Of a DNA stretch of 17,647 nucleotides, positions 1-9,179 are shown piece by piece. A model generated the notes under the pieces. It was not told the origin of the DNA. It worked only from the letters and a program-made list of their open reading frames with translations, and searched no databases. Location of the stretch: NCBI GenBank assembly GCA_027596195.1, contig JADGJG010000511.1:1-17647 (forward strand). Reading direction: 5' to 3'. Numbering within the stretch: the stretch's first letter is position 1; every line of letters starts with the position of its first letter. The DNA comes from Podochytrium sp. JEL0797. Its lineage: Eukaryota; Chytridiomycota; Chytridiomycetes; Chytridiales; Chytriomycetaceae. The position numbers and the translations under genes were made by a program.

Positions 1-3000
1 CCTTCCACACCACCCCCCAATAACCCGCCCCCCTCCCACAAACCCTCTCCTCAAACCCCCCCTCCCCCACCCCACCACCCTCACTCATCCCCTCCCACAC
101 CGCAAAGTACACCCAATGTCCCATCTCATACAAATCCATCTCGGTTTCCGTCCATTCGGACCGATACGTCAAATACGGATCCACCAACGTCGCCACACGC
201 GTTTCGAAAAACAATGGCGTCAAGGTATCCCATGTGTGTTGAATCAAGAGGAGAACAAATAGAGTACGTGGGTGGGTGTATGTGTTTGGAAACTCGGTGG
301 GTGGGGTGATGGATCCGATGCTGCTATTGATGCGGGAGAGATATCGATCCACAACAACGTCCCCCGTTTCCTGACGCTCAAGCAACCGTATGGATCCATA
401 AAACGCGTCTTTCCACGCCGCAAAAGGGTCCAACCCGAACCGACAGGTGACAAAATGAACATCCTGTAACGCATCGAGAATCTCATACGCAGCGGTGCGA
501 GTCCAATCGTTCGGTTTTGGGGTCTGCTTCGTGAGAGTATCGACGCCCATTTTGAGAATCATGACAACACTGAAGAGACTGAGGTTGAATGCCTCGAAAC
601 GCGCTGATGCGGGTGGATCTGGCTTGTCTTGGAGGAGCGGGGACGTGGGTGGGAGGTGGAGCCAGGCTTCGCACAGTGTTGAGCAGAGGAGTTGGGTTTG
701 CGTGAGGATTTGGGACGCGTGTGGGGTGAGATTGGGGGAGGTGAGAGAGAGGTGGAGACAGGTGCCGATTGATTTGGAGAGGGTTGCAAGGTTGTGTTGG
801 GTGAGGAGGTGTGAAGGGGGTGGTAGGGGGGTTGCTTGTGTGGTAGTGGAGTGGTTGATGCGGGTGGTGAGATCCGAAGTGAGGAGGGCGAGAAGAGATT
901 GGAAGCAAGACTGGTGTGTAACATGATGGTGGATTCGTTAGCTGGAGGGTGGAAAATAGAAAAATAATAAAGTTACATCGGATTCCAGCACGATCCCTTC
1001 AAACACAGAGTCTGAGCCGTGAAACCCAAAGTATTCATACAGCGCATGTGCAAATACTGTTTGCAAACCAGCTGTTTGTTTTGTGTGCGTGTTCAGTCAC
1101 CTCGGCCGGAGGGATATCAAAAAAAACACGAACCGTCAAAACTGACCGCCAACATTGTGGCCGCTCGTTTCATTATGTTTCCAAACTGCGACGTGATGGC
1201 GGCTGCCGTTTCAGCGCTGGGAAGCGGCTTCGCGGTCGGGTTCGCAATGCGGGACGAGATGGCACGACTGTGCGTTGTTGAAATTTCGTTTGTAGAAGTC
1301 CAACAGGGTGAATCCAAAACCCAACCCTAAACTACACTTACACAAGTGCCAAAATGACTGCAATCGCACACGCCATCGACTTTGGAGATTCTGGAAAACC
1401 CCTACAATCAGAACTCCACAAACAACGAGTCGAAACAAACCTGACCCCTTTCCGACTCCCACATCCTCCACCACCTTCATCACAGCATCCAACCACCCCG
1501 GCACAAAACAAACCACCTTCTCCGCCTCCCCTCGCCCCAAAACCCACCGCTCCCACACCCTTACGACCCATACCGCATCGGGCCGTTCGTACCCCCACAA
1601 CCGTTCGTCCACAAACTCCCAACGCGAGAGGAATACGGATTCGAAGCACGTTGTTGTGCCAAGGAAACGCTGTGCTGCCATTGTTGGTGAGGAGGAGGAG
1701 GGAGTGTGTGATTCTGAGTGGAGGAGGGATGTTGTGATGGTGGAGAGGGCCGTGCTGGGGATACTGCAGAGGTAGGGTTCGAGGAGTGTAAGCGCAGAGG
1801 ACCAGGATTCGTGCGGGTACAGGACGGTGGGGGTAGTGTTGGACAAGAAGGCTTCGAGGGCGGTGGGGAGGGTGGAGTCGATGGAATCGGAGAGTTTGGC
1901 ATACGAATTTGTGAGGCAGGATAGGAGGGTTAGGTATGTGGCGGGGTTGTGGAAGGATGGGTGTGGTTCCGAGAGGTAGGGGGTGTGGGTGATGAGGGTT
2001 TCGGCGAGAAGGATTGACGCAGTGGAGGAGCCGAGGAAATCTGGAGTTGGCAGAGCGTGAGAAGCATGTTTGGCGCCAGATGTCTTTACCGTTGTTCTTG
2101 AGCCACCATGAAAACAGGGTATAAATCGAGTGCAACCCGCGTTCGACTTCCGATGGCACCCATTCCATCTCTGAAGCGGATCCACCATTTGCGCCGCCAA
2201 TAGGGCGCCGTAACTCTCGCACACATGCAACCACGCCAACCCTCAACGCTTCCAAAAACGCGGTGGTGAACCAAGGCAACGGAATCGTTTCTGCAAAATC
2301 GGCCAACAAAGACACGTTCGAAACGAGGATCCAAGACGTTGTATCGGAATTGGCAAATTCGAGGGCCGTAAAATAAGCTGTCGAAAGCAGGGTGGCGATT
2401 TGGGTGTTATTCGAGGTCGAGAGGGCGGTTTGCAGGAGGGTTGGGACGGCAGCGAGGCGGATTCGTTCAAGGAGGGTGTTGTGGAGGGCGCTGGGTTTGC
2501 GATAGTTAATGTAGCTGTGGGGGGATGGATGGGAATAGTTGATCGCACTTGTTGTGGGAAGCCGGGTTTGGCGTGATACGCAGGTTTCGTTGCGAAAAGG
2601 CGGCGACCCACGTGGGTTCGGGCAACAGCGAATGTTTTTGGATCTGGAGAGAGGAATCGGAGACAGTCAGTCCCTGGTGGAGAGAAACGCTGGCGTAAAG
2701 AATCAAGGCACCTGTGCCAGCGCGGTTTCAGTCACGATCGAGGCAGTGGTGCCACGTGGGTTCAATGCAGGGCCAAACTCGTGTTCATACAGCAGCACGA
2801 GGAGCAGAGTTTCGATATGCAGAAGGTTGTCCTGTTCGAGGGGAATACTACCGAAGTGGCTGGGTTAGACATGGTCGCATTCGATCGCCAAGGTTACCTG
2901 TTCTTCAACAGAGAGCCCAGTGATCCTACAGCCAGGGCATCGACAACCTCGGACCATGCGAGATCTTCGCGCAGAAGGTGGATGGCTCGTTTGGCAGTGG

Positions 3001-3193
3001 CTGGATCGACAGCGTTTGGTGCGAGATACGTGATGTGGGGTGTTGGTGCAACCTGTAATGCATTAGGTTGAACAACTGGCCAATAAGCAGGGAGACTAAA
3101 GCGCACCGGTGGTGTTTTTGCGGGAGGAAGTGGCTCCTCGTCGGAAGCAAGGCCTGCAATCGCATTTCGAAAATGGGACATGTTTTTTGCCAT
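1..3193 (-). CDS. large helical protein, unrecognised, nine exons in window, 3' part cut by edge
   Basis: I do not recognise this protein. Nine exons read in one open frame: 3193-2898, 2859-2756, 2711-2612, 2514-2090, 2040-1441, 1390-1342, 1267-1134, 1071-977 and 910-1. Every join keeps phase, giving about 904 residues with no stop before the window edge. Introns are 38-97 bp; those at 2755-2712 (44 bp) and 2611-2515 (alternative donor near 2548) are the least certain. The ATG at 3193 has a second in-frame ATG four codons later. The sequence is rich in Leu, Ala, Trp and paired hydrophobic helices, with no signal peptide and no catalytic motif, so a HEAT/ARM-like scaffold or transport factor is possible. 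A weak resemblance to the fungal peroxin Pex8 was considered but not supported. Large parts of exon 9 are Pro/Thr/Ser-rich. The last intact segment ends in a Gly-rich stretch at the window edge. Confidence 0.75.
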
Positions 3194-3351
3194 GTTCTTT
3201 GTGCACAGTCACGCGTGAGCGCTACAGGTACAGGCCTTAGCTGAAGGAATATTCTTGAATTAACTTCAGTTAAGAAAATTGAGCAAAGAAATTCAAAAAG
3301 AGAAATCCCCACTCGGCACTCTCTCCAAGGGCATCATCTCTCTCTCAACAT

Positions 3352-5088
3352 TCACGCACGCTCTCTGCGCTGGAAGAAAACCGGAAGGTCTTGACACTGC
3401 AACGCAAATGTTTCCTTTACCAACAAAGGCGCGGATGGATTCACGAGAACAAACTTGTAACGACGAATGAGGCTCGCCATCACGAGTTTCATTTCCATCA
3501 ACGCGAGAGCTTCTCCAGGGCTGCAATTAAACGCGTTAAAAAATACATCCAGCCTAATGCAGCGAAAAGGGAAAACCAAAAAAGCTCTCACCATTTGCGA
3601 ACGCCAGCACCGAATGGAGCGTACGCGAACCCCTGTCCCAACGGTCCACCAAGACTCTTTGATTCCAAAAACCTGGACGGACGAAAGACCAACGAATCCT
3701 CCCACATCTTTGGCGACACGTGATTCATCTGATTCGCCAACCACATTTCTTTCCCCTTCTTCAACACAATTTCACCCACAACCACCTCCTCCGTCAACTC
3801 TGAAAGAATAAACTGAGCAATACTATGCAAGCGAAGTCCTTCGTGAATCGCAGCCTCCAGCAAGGGCAGCTTTCCCACTGTCTCCGAATCCAGCTCACCC
3901 GTCTCTCCAACAAGCTCCAAAATTTCTTGACAGACTCGGTCAGCGACTTTCGGGTTCTTGGCCAACTCGTACGTCAAAAAGGACATGGTATTGCTGCTCG
4001 AGTCGATTCCTCCACTGACCGCCTCCTTCACCACTTGAAGCGCATCTTGGAATCGCGTGGGAGACTTGCTCTGGCACAGAATCGAGACGAGATCTTTTTC
4101 CGAATCAGAAGGGTTCGCGTTGGATTCGAGTTCATTGGATTTCTGTTGAATCATGCCAGCGAGAAGTGTTTCAAAGTCGCGCATGGCCTTAAAATGCTTG
4201 GCGGCAGCGCCAATGAAACCCGGAATGTACTTGAACACCAGAGGAGGCGTCACGAAGAAGAAAAAGAGGGCTCCCATGGCTTCGCGAACGAGGACCAAAA
4301 TTTGGTCGGGCGGCAGTGGGTTGTTGATCAAGCCCGACAAATATGCCTCCGCGGCGTGGCGACGGACCGAAAAGAGAATGTCAATATTCACGTCCAACGA
4401 AATAGAGCCAAACAAGATGTTGGCAAGAATTGGGGTCTTGGATTCGTCGAGCTGGTCAAGGAGGCCGAAAACGGGTTGGATGTACTCGTTGATTTTGCGC
4501 GCGAGGGTGCGGATGAAACGCGCGCGACCAACGCTCTCGACGAGGAGTTTGCGGTTGTGTTTCCAAGATTCCACATGGTTGTTGAAGGCGATTCCCTTCT
4601 CGAACAGGTCGAGCTGCTTCAAGCCTTTTTTTTTGTTCCCGTGGCGTTGTGTCGCGTTGTAAATATAATATCCAAGAAGGCGGGGGAAAAGAAAAAAATA
4701 CAACACACCTTCTGGGTCAGCCGCTCTCGTATTGATACGACTGTTGGAGAATATCGAGCGAAGGCCCTCTCTTCCTCGCACAATATAAATGATTTTCCCC
4801 AGCACGTTGGCCTCCACAATATCGCAGTCTTGGCCCTCAAACGCGAGCGGAAAGAAGACCCTCGAGCCTTTCAAGGCAGCAAACAAGTGGCCCACAATGG
4901 GGAGTGCATGAGACGCGAGTGGCGGAGAACCTGGACAACGAGGATCTTTCCTTTTAGGCGAGAAACGCATGAAGAAGACGGAAACACGAACCTTTGGGTC
5001 TCGCCGGTGTAGGTAGCAGGATCCACGCCGTCGAAGCGGCGAGAAGAGCTCCGGCAGCGATAAGAGACAGTGTGCCTGGCAAATTCAT
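3352..5088 (-). CDS. cytochrome P450 monooxygenase, membrane-anchored
   Basis: A complete heme-thiolate monooxygenase of 534 residues, normal for a microsomal P450. Exons are 5088-4992, 4930-3592 and 3520-3352. Exon 1 encodes a short hydrophobic signal anchor (about residues 8-26), then a Pro-rich hinge, PTPARPKGSPP, leading into LPIVGH, as expected for an ER-bound enzyme facing the cytosol. Visible motifs are the helix C WKHNR (155-159), the I-helix oxygen-binding groove SGGIDSSS (338-345), the K-helix EGLR (396-399), PSRF (450-453) and the heme loop FGAGVRKCPGE with Cys479. Intron 2 (3591-3521, 71 bp) splits that Cys codon as TG|C, so a reading without splicing would miss the heme ligand. 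Intron 1 is 61 bp. The substrate cannot be told from sequence. The family assignment is firm; I do not attempt a CYP number. The start was chosen because it supplies the anchor and joins in frame. Confidence 0.93.
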
Positions 5089-5208
5089 TTTTCAATGCTT
5101 TGAATTCGAGGGTATCATAAATTGATAGCGTATCATTTTTCCACATTTTATATCCTTTTTTCAACTCACTGAAGATAAAAGAATGAAGCACTTTTTACAG
5201 GAGCGGAA

Positions 5209-5388
5209 ATGAGGAGCGTAAGCCTCCCGGCGGAGGGGATTTTAGGGGGGCCTTGTGGCGCTGAGTTGGCGGCGGGAGTTTCGTTTGAACAACCGGCAGT
5301 GGTTCAGTCGTCGTCGGTGCCTGTTGCGGGGAATACTGGTGTGGAAGCGGATGCGGAAGACGAATGGCGGAGTGTATTTGTGAGTTGA
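5209..5388 (+). CDS. small open frame, possible first exon of the kinase relic
   Basis: A 59-codon frame starts at ATG 5209 and would stop at 5386-5388, but a good splice donor (GTGAGT) begins at 5380, so it could be a first exon ending at 5379. An acceptor near 5459 would join it in frame to a coding-looking stretch up to about 5566, just before the kinase relic. It encodes an acidic, Ser/Val-rich peptide with no recognisable domain. The opposite strand also carries an unremarkable Pro-rich 75-codon frame (5195-5422), so the coding status of this stretch is uncertain. Confidence 0.3.
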   Translation: MRSVSLPAEGILGGPCGAELAAGVSFEQPAVVQSSSVPVAGNTGVEADAEDEWRSVFVS

Positions 5389-5458
5389 GAAAGAAAAACG
5401 CGTGTTTGCTTTCGAATTCCATCGCGGTGGCTGGTTTTTGGCAAAACCCCTGACAATG

Positions 5459-6157
5459 ATGAGATCCCTCTGCTCCATTTCCTCACTTCTTCAAACATGA
5501 AATATCAATATGCAATGTTTAACACGTGCCAAAAGGCCTTGTCCACCACTGGTGGCCTGTTGGAACTTTCTGCCGTACCCCCAACGAGGTGTTGGCAATG
5601 GAACAGGTCTCGCGACACAACCCCAGCCCGTTCGTTGTCAAGTGCTTGAACAAGTGGCAAGACGTGGGTCGTTCATACTTCCTGGCGGAACTGTTTGACT
5701 CGGGTATTGCCGCTCCCTCCAACAACCCCCCAGTTTGGATCCCAAACTGGTACGGCCCACGGAGCCTGATTGTCCCTATCGAAATCGGCTCCAGCGATGC
5801 TTTCGATGCCATCTCGTCCCAAATCGATGACTCGTTTGACCAAGGACGCGACGGGTTTTTGCCACCGCAAGAAGTCAAAGACAACTTGTGAGGGGGGTCC
5901 ATGCCGTCCACGACTCCGGCCTGTTCCATGGCGACGTCAAGCTGGAGAACTATTGCGTCCGTCGCGTGACCCAAGCGCCCGTTGCCAGTTTCCCATTCCA
6001 CACATATTGCACATGCGACCGAAAAGCTCCAGAATTCCTGACGGGCTCTCCATACCCACGGAATGGGCAGGAATCAGATATCTTTGCGCTTGGATTAGCA
6101 TTTCACCAACTCCTCGCGTGTTTGGGGATGGTAACATTTCAAATTCTCAGAATTTGA
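5459..6157 (+). pseudogene. protein kinase relic, frameshifted and internally deleted
   Basis: A decayed Ser/Thr-type protein kinase, the only recognisable coding relic on the plus strand. The frame from about 5526 encodes an N-lobe piece: NEVLAMEQVSRHNPSPFVVK and then YFLAELFDSG, resembling the alpha-C to hinge region. It stops at 5889. The downstream frame (from 5888) continues directly with GVHAVHDSGLFHGDVKLEN, the catalytic loop with HGD in place of the usual HRD, so one base appears to be missing near 5883-5887. About 20-30 residues after this, including the DFG metal-binding motif, are absent. The APE region follows as KAPEFLTG, with SDIFALGLAFHQLL of subdomain IX, and the frame ends shortly after. 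The glycine loop and the beta-3 lysine are not visible. A third frame change near 5560 would link the upstream piece (5459-5566). It is not expected to be active. A sequencing error could explain one frameshift but not the missing DFG. Confidence 0.7.
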
Positions 6158-6266
6158 GTCATGCTATGGAAGGGACGGTAACAGCCAACAAATATGTAGA
6201 AAAGGAGATATGTTTCTTATTGTCAAATGCATATATAAAATAAAAATAAAAGCAAAGGACCGCGTT

Positions 6267-7033
6267 TCAAACGCGCCCATTGGGATTCACAGCCGCCATC
6301 TTCTTACAAACCGCCTTCCCCCCGTGCATCACACAAAAGTTCCCCGGTGCACAATCCACGGGATAATAATCCCCCCCACGACACGTCTGATACGACGGCG
6401 ACGCCCCACTCGCAAACGTACACATGGATTGCCCCCCCGAACACGTTTCCGGCCACCACAACGGCGTCCTCTTACACGCATCCTCCGTCCTCGCATTACT
6501 CCCATGCGTAGAAACCGTCACATCCGCACAACTATCAAACAACTCCCCACTCGCATTATCCGTCTGATACAACCACCTCACATACCCCTGATAATTCCCC
6601 TTGGGCAAATTCACCGTAATCGAGCTGCGAAACGGCGCCGCATGGACTCCACACGTGGGGTCCGTGCCAATCAGGACCTCCCCTTTTCCACGGTTCAAGT
6701 AGATGCTGCAGTTGCCGCGATGCGTGGCCGTGAGGATGTAATCGAATTTCGTTTTGCCTCCGAGGAGGGGTGGGGTCAAAGGGGAGGATTTGGGAAGGCC
6801 GTGGCATGGGCCACCTCCAATGACGTCGTTGAACCGCCTTCTGGCGAGAGTCCAGCCGTTTTGGGGGTCTCCGGGAGTCGCTCGGATGTAAGGCCTGTAA
6901 TTTGCGAGAACCAGGAGGAGAGTTGAGAGTTAGATAAAAAACGAGAAAAAAAACGCGCTAACCAGCACATCATTCCATGAGCAAGACATTCAGTCGCCAA
7001 CAAGAGTGCGAGAGCCAGAAACAATGGAATCAT
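6267..7033 (-). CDS. secreted LPMO-like copper oxygenase with CBM19-like chitin-binding tail
   Basis: Two exons, 7033-6963 and 6894-6267 (intron 68 bp), give 232 residues. A signal peptide (MIPLFLALALLLATECLA) is followed by His19-Gly, so the predicted mature protein begins with histidine, as in lytic polysaccharide monooxygenases where the N-terminal His is half of the copper-binding histidine brace. The core contains GGGPCHG, a second candidate His at 82 in the context THRGNC, and GYVRWLYQTDNASGELFDSC followed by ADV (146-149 CADV), matching the closing strand of the chitin-binding-4/AA10-AA11-AA16 type fold. Residues about 175-220 hold a Cys-rich module with the pattern C-x6-C ... SYQTC ... 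CAPGNFC ... C, resembling CBM19. The likely role is extracellular oxidative attack on chitin or a similar polysaccharide. The exact AA family is not resolved, and the enzymatic activity is inferred from the fold-level pattern only. Confidence 0.75.
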
Positions 7034-7774
7034 TTTTGTTTTTTGGAGTGGATGTGATCGGCGGGGTTTTGTTGTTTCTGAACGACCCCTGGTCCGAAAT
7101 GCGTTCGGCGGAAATCCGAAACAAACAAAAATCGAACCTGAGGCCAAAGTCATATTTCTTTTGCGTGATTAAACGCATGCAGATGTCAATTGAAGGAGGG
7201 AGCCTAGTCCCAAGGTTCAAATTCTAGAGAGGCGGCTCAGGCGAGGGGGCAGGGCCTCCCGAATCAGGAAAGGAACAAGAAAACTTCTTTGTCTCTCGGA
7301 TGCTGGGATCGCATTGCGGGTTGTGGGTTGCTGGAACTCCAATGATAGGTTATTTTGTGTAGAAACACGATCGTCGTGGACGTAAAATTCCAACATGAAG
7401 GATGCAAAATCGGCAAGAGAGGGCAAAGAAAGGGCTGGCTATCGGTTTCAGTTTAATATTATCCCCTCTGCAATTATTACACATCCTCCCCAAACACACC
7501 CCCAACCAACCCGCAACCCCCTCAAAAAACTCTTGCTGATACCGCTCTTGGAACCACAACACGAGCACAGGTGTCCATAGACAATCGAGCGCCGGCAACA
7601 CATTCAATCACAAATAAAACCCCAAAATCTTGCGGGAATGTATTCCCATCATTTGGGAGGTATAAAAGAGCCCGGCAGACATGAAGGGATGCAAACTCCA
7701 CAAGAAAAGGCTGGCTGTGCCTCCAAGAAAGTTGATTCACGATTCCAGTTTAATATTATTCCCGCAGCTATAAT
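7034..7774. other. gene-free interval with decayed receptor copies
   Basis: No intact gene lies here. The left part (7034-7295) is the upstream region of the LPMO-like gene and shows nothing else recognisable. The right part (about 7296-7740) is made of degenerate copies of the adjacent receptor's 3' end, described in the repeat entry. Confidence 0.6.
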
Positions 7775-7990
7775 TCACACATCCACCCCAAACACACCCC
7801 CCACCAACCCCGCAACCCCCTCAAAAAACTCTTGCCGATACCGCTCCTGGAACCACAACACAAGCACGGGTGTCCATAAACAATCGAGCGCCGGTAACAC
7901 ATTCAACCAGAAATAAACCCACAAATTATCTTGTGGGAATGTATTCCCATCGTGCGCCAACGCGCGCAGAAACAGGCACACGATGGTTGG
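7387..7990 (-). repeat. tandem duplication of the receptor 3' end; left copy is decayed
   Basis: The stretch beginning at 7449 (CAGTTTAATATTAT) reappears at 7746, an offset of 297 bp, and the two stay alignable for over 200 bp, sharing blocks such as CCCCCTCAAAAAACTCTTGC and GGGAATGTATTCCCATC. The right copy is the last part of the intact receptor (helix 7 and tail). The left copy still encodes LPALDCLWTPVLVLWFQERY on the minus strand, but it carries frameshifts and has lost the part coding for the end of helix 6. A further fragment near 7312-7345 (GGGATCGCATTGCGGG) resembles receptor sequence at 8067 (GGGATCGTATTGTGGG), so remains of a third copy are likely. The left copies have no start and cannot encode a receptor. 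Confidence 0.75.
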
Positions 7991-9130
7991 GACGTATAAT
8001 ACGACAAGTCCGAGAGACATGAGGATACATCGGAGGAGGACGGCGCGTCGGAATTTGGTGGTGGTGGGATCGTATTGTGGGTTTTGTATCCGCTGCACCT
8101 CCTGCTGTTGCTGCTGCTGCTGCTGCTGTTGCTGATGTAGCTGCTCCTCTTGTTGCGAGTCTTGGTGTCGCGAGTCTTGGTGTTGACTTGTGGAGGGTCG
8201 GAATTGAGAAGCAGCGTGGGATGGTGCAAACTGCGACGGGGCCGTCAAGAAATGGGACGCGGAGAGTGTTTCGGGAGATGATGCGGCAACGGTCAGAGTT
8301 TCTTGCATCAGCAGTGCAGTTGTGTTGGTGGTGTTGTTGCTGTTGTTGCTGGCCTCAAACGACTGGATGGCAAACAGGAATGTGTAGATATAGATGATGA
8401 TGGTCCCAAACGCGGCAATAGGGAAATAGGTGATTCCAATCAGAAACAGGGCAGCTGCGCTTGACAGATTGGGCTGTGCGAAGGGCAGAAACAGCCAGTT
8501 TTGTTCACCCTCCTATAGTTTGGAAAAATATAGTTAATAAAAAAAGAGAGAAAAAATTGTGCGGCACAAAAGACAAGCCGCAAAAAAGTTACAACTCACC
8601 GACACCACAAAGGCAGCCACAATGCACGCAAAAAAGAGCAGCGGAACACCAAACACGAGGACATCCATCCGCCGGCCCACAAGCCCCCACTTGGGGCCAC
8701 GCGCACTCACCAGGGCCTGGCGCTCGACAGCCAGGCGCACATTCAGGGCAAACAGCACAAAGACCAGGAAGTAGCCGGGGATGGCCAAGCGGGTTTTGTC
8801 TAGGGCTGTCCAATCGAGCACCCAGCAGATGTTTTGGGCGAGGACCACGGTGCCGTACAGGGCGATTGTGATAAGCACAGCCAGGATCGTAGCGTCCATC
8901 TCAGGGCGGGGTGTGTGGTCGAAGTGCGTGTGGTTGGGGAAGTGGGCGTGGTTGGGCAAGTGGCCGGGCAACAGCGCTGGGATGCGCCGCCAGCGCCGGG
9001 CGCAGATCGAAAACAGCACTGCCACGGACATGGCAATGCCGAGGATCGACACGCCAATAGAAACATAGGACGCTAGGTCAAGTACGTAGTGCGCATAGGG
9101 CGGCAGTGCCGAAATATTCGTCGAATTCAT
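7775..9130 (-). CDS. seven-transmembrane receptor-like protein with polyglutamine loop
   Basis: Two exons, 9130-8600 and 8512-7775, joined across an 87-bp GTGAGT...TATAG intron, give 422 residues. The N terminus (MNSTNIS) has Asn glycosylation sequons. Seven hydrophobic helices are visible at about 17-43, 78-102, 113-135, 153-177, 195-222, 335-360 and 368-392. Helix 3 ends in NVRLAVERQ, reminiscent of the D/E-R-Y motif at the same position of G-protein-coupled receptors. The loop between helices 5 and 6 is long (about 110 residues), rich in Asn, Ser, His and Gln, and contains 11 consecutive Gln. Such a loop would face the cytoplasm, where G proteins bind. The ligand is unknown and the fungal receptor class is not assigned. 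The start lies 49 bp downstream of the CLP1 stop, on the same strand. Other seven-helix membrane proteins cannot be excluded from topology alone. Confidence 0.78.
8102..8134 (-). repeat. CAG/CAA tract encoding polyglutamine
   Basis: A run of mixed CAG and CAA codons encodes 11 Gln in the third cytoplasmic loop of the receptor. Trinucleotide runs like this often vary in length between strains. Confidence 0.85.
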
Positions 9131-9179
9131 TTTGGAGGCGAAAAAAAAATTGAATCTCCTTTTTCTTGGCGAAATCGCT

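Noticed and set aside
1..910. Assignment of the left gene to peroxin Pex8
   Set aside because: Only a short, vague likeness near residues encoded at 90-200; not enough to name it.
949..1330. Plus-strand open frames of 103-110 codons
   Set aside because: They overlap minus-strand exons 6-8 of the large gene, whose phases and splice sites are consistent.
3825..5012. Plus-strand 395-codon open frame
   Set aside because: It is antisense to the P450, which has every family motif and proper splice sites on the minus strand.
5195..5422. Minus-strand Pro-rich 75-codon frame
   Set aside because: It is low complexity, with no domain or splice support, and competes with an equally short plus-strand frame that ends in a good donor.
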